Assembly: GCA_003556835.1 (NCBI GenBank)
Contig: PWQG01000370.1
Coordinates: 1-5,161, forward strand
Direction: 5' to 3'
Length of the DNA stretch: 5,161 nucleotides
Origin: Gammaproteobacteria bacterium
GTDB lineage: Bacteria > Pseudomonadota > Gammaproteobacteria > Pseudomonadales > Pseudohongiellaceae
A model generated the notes under the pieces. It did no database searches. It saw only the letters and a program-made list of their open reading frames with translations, and had not been told where the DNA came from. How positions within the stretch are numbered: the stretch's first letter is position 1; each line of letters begins with the position of its first letter. Shown here one piece after another: positions 1-5,161 of this stretch. A program made the position numbers and the translations under genes.

Positions 1-1856
1 ACAGAATCACCGCACTGGACGACGAGACCAGTCGCCAACTGCCAGGCAGCCGGAAAGTGTACGTCGCCGGGAGTCGCTCCGATTTGCGTGTGCCCATGCG
101 GGAAATCGTCCTGTCGCCGACCCGGACCGGGAAGGGCGAGGAACAGAATCCGCCAGTTCGTGTATACGATACCTCGGGTCCTTATACGGATCCGGCCGTT
201 CAAATAGATCTGCGCGCCGGCCTGCCGGCTTTGCGTACGCCCTGGATCGAGGAGCGAGGGGATACCGAAATGCTCGATGGCGCCAGTTCTGACTACGGTC
301 GCCGACGGCAGAGCGACATTGCCACCGCACATCTGCGTTTTGAGCATGTACGCCGGCCGCGCCGTGCGTTGCCCGGGCGTAACGTGAGCCAGATGCATTA
401 CGCAAAGCAGGGCATAATCACGCCCGAGATGGAATACATCGCCATCCGCGAGAACATGAGCCTGGCCCAGATGCGGGAGCAGCCCGAGCTGGCCGCCCAG
501 CACCCGGGGCAGAGTTTTGGCGCTTCGATTCCCGATGAGATCACACCGGAATTCGTGCGCGACGAAGTGGCCCGCGGCCGGGCCATCATTCCGGTCAATA
601 TCAATCATCCGGAAATCGAGCCGATGATCATCGGTCGCAACTTCCTGACCAAGGTCAATGCCAATATCGGCAATTCGGCGGTGACATCCTCCATCGAGGA
701 AGAGGTCGAGAAGCTGGTCTGGGCTGCTCGCTGGGGTGGGGATACGGTCATGGACCTGTCCACCGGAAAGAATATCCACGAGACCCGTGAATGGATCATC
801 CGCAATTCCATGGTGCCCATCGGGACCGTGCCCATCTACCAGGCACTGGAAAAAGTCGATGGCGTGGCCGAGGATCTGACCTGGGAAATCTACCGCGACA
901 CCCTGATTGAACAGGCCGAACAGGGGGTTGACTATTTCACCATTCACGCCGGTGTCCGGCTGCCTTATGTGCCCATGACCGCCAAGCGGGTCACCGGTAT
1001 TGTTTCGCGTGGTGGTTCCATCATGGCCAAGTGGTGCCTGGCGCATCACAGGGAGAGCTTCCTCTATACGCATTTCGAAGACATCTGCGAGATCATGAAG
1101 GCCTATGATGTGTCCTTCTCGCTGGGGGATGGCCTGCGCCCCGGTTCGATCGCGGATGCCAATGACGAGGCACAGTTTGCTGAACTGGAAACCCTGGGGG
1201 AACTCACCAAGATTGCCTGGAAGCATGACGTGCAGTGCATGATCGAGGGGCCGGGCCATGTGCCGATGCACATGATCAAGGAGAACATGGACAAGCAGCT
1301 TGCCGAGTGTGATGAAGCGCCGTTCTACACCCTGGGCCCGTTGACCACGGATATCGCGCCGGGTTATGACCACATCACCTCCGGTATCGGTGCTGCCATG
1401 ATCGGCTGGTATGGTTGTGCGATGTTGTGCTACGTGACGCCCAAGGAGCATCTGGGCCTGCCCGAGAAGCACGATGTGAAAGAAGGCCTGATGGCCTACA
1501 AGATTGCGGCCCATGCTGCCGACCTTGGCAAGGGGCATCCGGGTGCCCAGCTGCGCGACAACGCACTGTCCAAGGCGCGCTTCGAGTTCCGCTGGGAAGA
1601 TCAGTTCAACCTGGGCCTGGATCCGGATACGGCACGGCAGTATCACGACGAGACCCTGCCCAAGGATTCGGCCAAGGTGGCACATTTCTGCTCCATGTGT
1701 GGTCCGAAGTTCTGCTCCATGAAGATCAGTCAGGAAGTGCGCGACTACGCCGAGGAGCACAATATCAACAGTGTCGAGGACGCCATGCGGCTCGGAATGG
1801 AAGAAATGTCCGAGGAGTACCGGCAAAGCGGAAAGAAGCTGTATCACAAGGTATGA
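1..1856 (+). CDS. thiC: Phosphomethylpyrimidine synthase ThiC (5'-partial)
   Basis: ThiC is a cytoplasmic non-canonical radical-SAM enzyme that rearranges aminoimidazole ribotide into HMP phosphate, the pyrimidine half of thiamine. The frame is open to the left edge, with its first complete codon at base 3. The residues before the GTG at 57 (PGSRKVYVAG) still align with E. coli ThiC (PNSKRIYITG), so that GTG is internal and about 15 N-terminal residues lie outside. About 617 residues are visible; E. coli ThiC has 631. The C-terminal CX2CX4C cluster motif (CSMCGPKFC) has its cysteines at bases 1689, 1698 and 1713. Two histidines 64 residues apart, in GPGHVP (base 1257) and PKEHLG (base 1449), match the metal-binding pair of Caulobacter ThiC. 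GDGLRPGS is also intact. The protein appears functional. Any TPP riboswitch, the usual control of thiC, would lie upstream of the window. aroF follows after 62 bp. Confidence 0.97.
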   Translation, partial: RITALDDETSRQLPGSRKVYVAGSRSDLRVPMREIVLSPTRTGKGEEQNPPVRVYDTSGPYTDPAVQIDLRAGLPALRTPWIEERGDTEMLDGASSDYGRRRQSDIATAHLRFEHVRRPRRALPGRNVSQMHYAKQGIITPEMEYIAIRENMSLAQMREQPELAAQHPGQSFGASIPDEITPEFVRDEVARGRAIIPVNINHPEIEPMIIGRNFLTKVNANIGNSAVTSSIEEEVEKLVWAARWGGDTVMDLSTGKNIHETREWIIRNSMVPIGTVPIYQALEKVDGVAEDLTWEIYRDTLIEQAEQGVDYFTIHAGVRLPYVPMTAKRVTGIVSRGGSIMAKWCLAHHRESFLYTHFEDICEIMKAYDVSFSLGDGLRPGSIADANDEAQFAELETLGELTKIAWKHDVQCMIEGPGHVPMHMIKENMDKQLAECDEAPFYTLGPLTTDIAPGYDHITSGIGAAMIGWYGCAMLCYVTPKEHLGLPEKHDVKEGLMAYKIAAHAADLGKGHPGAQLRDNALSKARFEFRWEDQFNLGLDPDTARQYHDETLPKDSAKVAHFCSMCGPKFCSMKISQEVRDYAEEHNINSVEDAMRLGMEEMSEEYRQSGKKLYHKV

Positions 1857-1918
1857 CGCCGGATGGCTTCTCTGTGCCGATATGGTAACGAACAGTCTAT
1901 AAATGAAGAGCGAGAACG

Positions 1919-2995
1919 ATGTCGAACGAACATGTGGATAATCTCAATATCGCATCCCTGGATGCGCTGATCACACCCGAACAACTCAAGCAGGAGCAGC
2001 CCCTGGAGGGCGGAGCCCTGGAAGCGGTACGCAAGGGACGCCAGACCATTTACGACATACTGGACCGCAAGGATCCGCGTCTGTTTGTGGTGGTGGGGCC
2101 TTGCTCCATCCATGATGTGGATGCCGCCATGGACTATGCCCGGCGCCTGGCCAAGCTGGCCGATGAGCTCAAGGACAGCCTGTTCCTGGTCATGCGGGTC
2201 TATTTCGAGAAGCCGCGCACCTCCATTGGCTGGAAAGGCCTGATCAATGATCCCGATATGGACGATACCTTCCAGATCGAGAAAGGCCTGAAGATCGGAC
2301 GCAAGGTGTTGCTCGACATCTCGAAGCTGGGCCTGCCGACCTCGACCGAAGCGCTGGATCCGATTTCCCCGCAGTACCTGCAGGACCTGATTTCCTGGTC
2401 GGCGATTGGTGCACGCACCACCGAGTCCCAGACCCATCGGGAAATGTCCAGCGGCCTGTCCTCGGCCGTCGGTTTCAAGAACGGCACCGATGGTGGCCTG
2501 ACCGTTGCGGTCAACGCCATGCAGTCGGTGAGCAGTCCGCACCGCTTCCTCGGTATCAATGGTGAGGGTCAGGTGTCTGTTGTAACCACCAAAGGTAATC
2601 AGTATGCGCATGTGGTACTGCGTGGCGGCAGCTCCGGCCCGAACTACGATTCGGTGCATGTCGCGCAGGCCGAGAAGGAACTGGAGAAAGGTGGCGTCAG
2701 CAAGAACATCATGATCGACTGCAGTCACGCCAATTCCAACAAGGATCCCACCATCCAGTCCCTGGTGTTGAAGGATGTCACACACCAGATCCTGGAAGGC
2801 AATCAGTCCATTGTTGGCCTGATGCTGGAAAGCAATATCAATTTCGGCAACCAGAAGATTCCGAAAGACCTGTCGGACCTCAAATACGGTGTTTCGGTGA
2901 CCGATGCCTGTATCGACTGGGATGAGACAGAGCGCAGTCTGCGGGAAATGGCGGCCAAGCTGAAGGATGTGCTGCCAGCGCGAAAGGCCGGCTGA
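1919..2995 (+). CDS. aroF: Class I 3-deoxy-7-phosphoheptulonate (DAHP) synthase, AroF-like
   Basis: DAHP synthase condenses phosphoenolpyruvate with erythrose 4-phosphate, the first step of the shikimate pathway. The 358-residue length fits the AroF/AroG/AroH family. Active-site residues known from E. coli AroG are all present: Cys62 in GPCSIHD, Arg93 and Lys98 in MRVYFEKPRT, Arg166 in GARTTES, Lys187 in GFKNGTDG, Arg235 in LRGG, His270 in DCSHANS, Glu304 in LMLES and Asp329 in VTDAC. By eye the closest E. coli isozyme is tyrosine-sensitive AroF: both share TEALDP-SPQYL, SWSAIGARTTESQTHRE, SPHRF/QPHRF-GIN and LKYGVSVTDACI-W. That suggests, but does not prove, tyrosine feedback. One extra residue sits in the RGGSSGPNY loop compared with E. 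coli. The ATG at 1919 follows a modest GAAGAG ribosome site 8 nt upstream. It lies 62 bp after thiC with no terminator visible, and converges on the lipoprotein gene 19 bp away. The symbol could equally be aroG or aroH in other annotations. Confidence 0.95.
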   Translation: MSNEHVDNLNIASLDALITPEQLKQEQPLEGGALEAVRKGRQTIYDILDRKDPRLFVVVGPCSIHDVDAAMDYARRLAKLADELKDSLFLVMRVYFEKPRTSIGWKGLINDPDMDDTFQIEKGLKIGRKVLLDISKLGLPTSTEALDPISPQYLQDLISWSAIGARTTESQTHREMSSGLSSAVGFKNGTDGGLTVAVNAMQSVSSPHRFLGINGEGQVSVVTTKGNQYAHVVLRGGSSGPNYDSVHVAQAEKELEKGGVSKNIMIDCSHANSNKDPTIQSLVLKDVTHQILEGNQSIVGLMLESNINFGNQKIPKDLSDLKYGVSVTDACIDWDETERSLREMAAKLKDVLPARKAG

Positions 2996-2996
2996 T

Positions 2997-3014
2997 CAGG
3001 GAGACTTTTTCCTG
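2997..3014. terminator. Possible weak hairpin between convergent genes
   Basis: The 19-bp gap between the aroF stop and the stop of the opposite-strand lipoprotein gene can fold into a 6-bp stem. CAGGGA (2997-3002) pairs with TTCCTG (3009-3014), including one G-U pair, around a 6-nt loop. The sequence after it on the + strand (TTATTCC) is only weakly T-rich, and there is no T run after the stem on the - strand. It could be a weak terminator for aroF or simply chance. No better terminator is visible for either gene. Confidence 0.25.
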
Positions 3015-3977
3015 TTATTCCACACGGGCCGGACCCTGGCGGGTTGCGGCCCGAATCTTTTCCAGGGTGGCTGCATAGGCCTGCTGGAACTCTCCACCCA
3101 GGGCGACCGCCTTGCGGGCGTGAACCATGGCCTGATCATCATCACCGAGCTCATGGAGCGTGTTGGCCAGGTTGTTGTGCGCGGGTGCAAAGTCGGGATG
3201 CTCCCGAGCGGCGGTGCGGAACTGACTTGCTGCGGCTGCGATATCACCACTGCCGTAGAGAAGATTGCCGTAGGCCATCAACAGGTTCCGGTCCGTGGGC
3301 CAGCGCACGAGCCCCGCTGCATACGCCGGTGCCACTACCTCGGTGGAGGTGGTGTTTTCCAGGGCCACCACCGCCGGGAAATACCCGGCGGCATTGGCGG
3401 TTGCCGGCAGCTCGCCCGGCGTGGTCACCACAATGGCCCAGTGATCGGCACGGGCCCAGGTGCGCTCGAAAGTTCGCATTGACACCGAGTAGTCCTCGCG
3501 CACATCCGAGTTCAGCAGGATTTCCCCTCGTTGCAGGTCAAAGCCCTTTACCACGGCGAAATGCCATTGCGGGTACCAGCTGACACCCAGGTTCTGCATC
3601 ACCAACACCGGATGGCCGGCTTCGACTTCGCGCAACAGATCCTCCAGCCTGGGCTCCAGCTCGTAGGCGAGTCGCTGGAAGCGCCGTGTGGCAGCTACCA
3701 GCTCCACCTGGAAGCTGCCCTGTCGCCCCGGCACGTAGACCAGCGGGATGAGTTCCTCGGCTGTGGTTTCGACATTGTTGGCAACAAGTACCGTGGCGAG
3801 CGCGGCCGGTCCACACTGGTACTCTTCCTGCGGGAAGAAGGGGATGTTCGCCAGTCGCAGTTGTGCGGGCAGCTCATCGGGTGGTGTGGAAAGGATTGAT
3901 GCGGACTGTGGAGCGCTGGCACAGGCGCCAAGCAGTAACAGCAGGCACAGCGCCGCGAACAGCCTACTCATCTTCAT
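3015..3977 (-). CDS. Lipoprotein with C39-like cysteine peptidase domain and TPR repeats (PA2778-like)
   Basis: The start chosen is the ATG at 3977, giving 320 residues, because it yields a clean lipoprotein signal: MKMSRL, a leucine-rich core and lipobox LGAC with lipidated Cys19. GGTGG lies 9 nt upstream. A TTG at 4025 would add 16 residues and spoil the signal; the ATG at 3971 is also possible. Ala at +2 suggests outer-membrane sorting. Residues about 44-185 look like a papain-fold peptidase C39-like domain: Gln50 and Cys55 in PQEEYQCGPAA, His139 in WHFAVVKGF, and Asn156/Asp158 in LNSD as the third catalytic position. Residues about 230-297 form two 34-residue TPR units (NLLMAYGNLLYGSGD and APAHNNLANTLHELGD). 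The layout matches what I recall as the PA2778-family cysteine peptidases. Substrate is unknown. No ABC exporter or double-glycine leader peptide, the usual C39 partners, is nearby. It overlaps the CPXCG gene by 14 nt, suggesting coupled translation. Confidence 0.87.
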   Translation of the reverse strand: MKMSRLFAALCLLLLLGACASAPQSASILSTPPDELPAQLRLANIPFFPQEEYQCGPAALATVLVANNVETTAEELIPLVYVPGRQGSFQVELVAATRRFQRLAYELEPRLEDLLREVEAGHPVLVMQNLGVSWYPQWHFAVVKGFDLQRGEILLNSDVREDYSVSMRTFERTWARADHWAIVVTTPGELPATANAAGYFPAVVALENTTSTEVVAPAYAAGLVRWPTDRNLLMAYGNLLYGSGDIAAAASQFRTAAREHPDFAPAHNNLANTLHELGDDDQAMVHARKAVALGGEFQQAYAATLEKIRAATRQGPARVE

Positions 3978-4155
3978 GGCGCGCCGCCACCATGACCTCG
4001 CCTGACTCACTGACCCGTACGTCAAAGACGATGGGGCGACAGCACACCTGGCAGTCCTCGATGTACTCTTGCTCGGGTATCGAGCAGTCGATCAGCACCG
4101 TGATGGTCTCGCCACAATAGGGGCAGGCGATATGTTCCGATTGCAATTCATTCAT
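3964..4155 (-). CDS. CPXCG-motif cysteine-rich small protein
   Basis: This 63-residue acidic protein has six cysteines (11, 14, 24, 35, 38, 39) arranged as CPYCG followed by CQVCCRP, a zinc-ribbon-like pattern. It closely fits the small bacterial family named after its CPXCG motif (Pfam Cys_rich_CPXG), including the YIEDCQVCCRPI core and an acidic tail. No function is known for the family; metal binding is inferred from the cysteine pairs. There is no signal peptide or membrane segment, so it is probably cytoplasmic. It begins 12 nt after the MOSC gene stops and ends 14 nt inside the lipoprotein gene. The ribosome site is odd: AAGGG lies only 1 nt before the ATG. Translation may depend on coupling from the MOSC gene, or may start at the TTG four codons in, which sits 10 nt from AAGGG and would give 60 residues. 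Confidence 0.88.
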   Translation of the reverse strand: MNELQSEHIACPYCGETITVLIDCSIPEQEYIEDCQVCCRPIVFDVRVSESGEVMVAARHEDE

Positions 4156-4167
4156 GCCCTTACTGTA

Positions 4168-4635
4168 TCAGCTGACAGGAATTATCGCATCGCCCGGACG
4201 CACCAGGCCATCGTGAAGGATGCGGGCCCGCAATCCCCCGCGCCTCGTCAGTTCCCGCACGATTGTGCTGGCCGAAACAGATTCGGTGGCCAGGCGCTGC
4301 CCCAGCGGACGACAGGGTTCACAAAGCTCGATTCCTTCCGCTTCGGCGTCCCCGATGCGAAAGCGTCTGCCGACCAGGGTATTGAGGTCGAGGCCATTGG
4401 TCAGCACATTGCGGCGCAGGTCAGCAGCCTGCAAATGCAGACCGGTCCGCTGCTTGAAGGCCTCGATCTCCTCGGCGGCAATCAGGGTCAGCTCGGTTTC
4501 CGGCACGCTGCCGTTGTCCCGGTAATGGTGGTCGCCCCGGATTCCCTTGCCGGCGTCAAGCTCAAGTACATCCATGGCCCGGCAGGGCACATTGGATTCT
4601 GGGCTGATATGGAGGCTGCTGATTTTCCCGGTCAC
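4168..4635 (-). CDS. MOSC domain-containing protein
   Basis: The product is a 155-residue single-domain MOSC protein, the beta-rich domain also found at the C-terminus of molybdenum cofactor sulfurases and in YiiM and mARC-type proteins. Visible landmarks are GKGIRGDHHY (residues 29-38), ETELTLIAAEEIEAF (46-60), LRRNVLTNGLDLNTLVGRRFRIG (73-95), CEPCRPLG with Cys105 and Cys108 (105-112), and a C-terminal GLRARIL-DG-VRPGD. The cysteine of this motif is the residue expected to carry sulfur or contact the cofactor in the family. It has no signal peptide, so it is likely cytoplasmic. Stand-alone MOSC proteins mostly lack an assigned substrate, and no molybdenum-cofactor genes are in this window. 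The GTG start is supported by a good AAGGA ribosome site 9 nt upstream and by the lack of a better in-frame start before it. It is the first gene of a probable three-gene operon. Confidence 0.9.
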   Translation of the reverse strand: MTGKISSLHISPESNVPCRAMDVLELDAGKGIRGDHHYRDNGSVPETELTLIAAEEIEAFKQRTGLHLQAADLRRNVLTNGLDLNTLVGRRFRIGDAEAEGIELCEPCRPLGQRLATESVSASTIVRELTRRGGLRARILHDGLVRPGDAIIPVS

Positions 4636-4644
4636 GGGCCTGTT

Positions 4645-4649
4645 TCCTT
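4645..4649 (-). promoter_or_regulatory. Ribosome binding site fixing the GTG start of the MOSC gene
   Basis: On the - strand AAGGA is complementary to the 16S rRNA tail and lies 9 nt before the GTG at 4635. It is the best ribosome site in the window and supports that GTG start, since no ATG, GTG or TTG lies in frame just upstream. Confidence 0.65.
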
Positions 4650-4673
4650 GCTTGGTGGCAATGCCGGATGGTA

Positions 4674-4690
4674 ACAGTTTGCCATACTGT
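4674..4690. repeat. Short inverted repeat ACAGT-N7-ACTGT
   Basis: ACAGT (4674-4678) and ACTGT (4686-4690) are perfect 5-bp inverted arms around a 7-bp centre, located near the middle of the divergent gap. A second small inverted repeat, CACA-TCGC-TGTG (4695-4706), follows directly. Either could be an operator half-site pair, but arms this short also arise by chance. I do not recognise a known regulator consensus; the polarity is opposite to that of a LexA box. Confidence 0.25.
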
Positions 4691-4765
4691 GCATCACATC
4701 GCTGTGTTAGTCTATGGCGGATCTTTCCTGACCAGCCGCACTGCCCTCAAGAGAATGGTCTTCTC

Positions 4766-5161
4766 ATGATACAACTCGATCTGCTCACTCTCAGCATCAC
4801 CCTGGCCTGTGTAAGCATCATGGCTTTTGTGGTGCTGTTCATCATCTGGCGCATCAACCGGGAGCTGCCGGGAATGCTGCACTGGATGATCGGAGGGATG
4901 CTGATCGGGCTGGCTTTTCTGACGATATTCGTCGACGCCCTACTGGGTTTTGAACACAACCAGGGGGTGGTGGCCAGTAATGCCCTGAGTCTGCCGGCCG
5001 TATTGTTCACCCTGGAGGGCAGTCTGCGCTTCCGGGGACATCACTCCATCAGGCGCTGGCGGATTTTTCTGGGCCTGATCCCGTTTTTTGTGCTGATGGC
5101 CTGGCTGCTGCGTGACAATTCCGGGCTGCGTTATCTTTTCCATGATTCGCTGGGGACCGCC
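4766..5161 (+). CDS. Multi-pass membrane protein N-terminus, probable GGDEF-type sensor (3'-partial)
   Basis: An open frame of 132 codons starts at the ATG at 4766 and runs off the right edge with no stop. A weak AAGAGA ribosome site lies 11 nt upstream. At least four hydrophobic helices are visible: residues about 6-28 (LLTLSITLACVSIMAFVVLF), 39-61, 66-84 and 98-116. Arginine-rich loops, WRINRELPG after helix 1 and RFRGHHSIRRWR before helix 4, suggest cytoplasmic faces. The WRINRELPGMLHW and ASNALSLPAVLFTLEGSLRF segments resemble the multi-helix membrane domain that often precedes a diguanylate cyclase (GGDEF) domain in gammaproteobacteria. The catalytic domain, if present, lies beyond the window, so the assignment is inference; a histidine kinase or AraC-type membrane regulator could share such a start. 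It is transcribed divergently from the MOSC operon. Confidence 0.75.
   Translation, partial: MIQLDLLTLSITLACVSIMAFVVLFIIWRINRELPGMLHWMIGGMLIGLAFLTIFVDALLGFEHNQGVVASNALSLPAVLFTLEGSLRFRGHHSIRRWRIFLGLIPFFVLMAWLLRDNSGLRYLFHDSLGTA

Larger units (their letters stand above)
4636..4765. promoter_or_regulatory. Divergent intergenic region, presumed to hold both promoters
   Basis: This 130-bp gap separates the - strand MOSC operon from the + strand membrane protein gene, so promoters for both should lie here. No strong sigma-70 pair is evident. For the - strand, CTAACA and TATGGC separated by 18 bp (roughly 4709 down to 4680) is a weak candidate. For the + strand, TTGCCA at 4679 is a good -35 match but has no convincing -10 at normal spacing. 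Two short inverted repeats occur here. No RNA gene or small coding frame with a credible start was seen. Confidence 0.35.

Noticed and set aside
57..59. GTG at 57 as the start of thiC
   Set aside because: The frame stays open to the left edge and the upstream residues still align with E. coli ThiC, so this GTG is an internal valine codon.
1415..1888. Second + strand open frame of 157 codons inside the 3' part of thiC
   Set aside because: It is out of frame with thiC, has an arginine/glycine-rich low-quality translation, and overlaps the essential cluster-binding motif of ThiC.
1875..1903. Possible promoter for aroF with TATAAA at 1898-1903 as -10
   Set aside because: No acceptable -35 lies 16-18 bp upstream, and transcription would begin inside the ribosome site, leaving almost no leader.
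1844..2785. Open frame of 313 codons antisense to aroF
   Set aside because: It lies opposite a fully conserved DAHP synthase, shows no recognisable domain, and long antisense frames are common opposite GC-rich genes with strong codon bias.
2967..4005. Several + strand frames opposite the lipoprotein gene
   Set aside because: The - strand frame has a lipobox, a C39-like motif set and TPR repeats, while the opposite frames are compositionally odd and match nothing.
4069..4674. A + strand open frame of about 200 codons opposite the MOSC and CPXCG genes
   Set aside because: Both - strand genes have clear family signatures and tight operon spacing, and the opposite frame shows no domain.
4755..4769. 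Tiny frame ATG-GTC-TTC-TCA-TGA overlapping the start of the membrane protein gene
   Set aside because: Four codons with an ATGA overlap could be a coupling leader, but there is no good ribosome site and such a short frame is expected by chance.

Overview
The window looks like chromosomal DNA from a GC-rich gammaproteobacterium. ThiC and the AroF-type DAHP synthase both read closest, by eye, to their E. coli counterparts. The cysteine-rich CPXCG protein and the C39-like lipoprotein resemble families I know from Pseudomonas-like genomes. I cannot name a genus. There are no insertion sequences, tRNA or rRNA genes, CRISPR repeats or phage genes, and the base composition looks even throughout.

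Left part, + strand (1-2995): thiC enters from the left edge, lacking roughly its first 15 residues. It is followed after 62 bp by a complete class I (AroF/AroG/AroH type) DAHP synthase. ThiC makes the pyrimidine half of thiamine; DAHP synthase opens the shikimate pathway to aromatic amino acids. No terminator is visible between them, so read-through is plausible, but the pathways are not directly consecutive.

Middle part, - strand (4635 down to 3015): three tightly packed genes form a probable operon, in transcription order a MOSC-domain protein, a 63-residue CPXCG cysteine-rich protein, and a lipoprotein with a C39-like cysteine peptidase domain and C-terminal TPR repeats. The gap between the first two is 12 nt and the second pair overlap by 14 nt. 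This cluster converges on aroF with only 19 bp between the stop codons.

Right part, + strand (4766 to the edge): a membrane protein starts across a 130-bp divergent intergenic region and runs out of the window. Its visible 132 residues look like the multi-helix membrane sensor region that often precedes a GGDEF domain, but no catalytic domain is visible here.

Overall this is mostly housekeeping sequence. The least understood part is the MOSC / CPXCG / C39-TPR lipoprotein cluster. I found no convincing evidence for an entirely new system.
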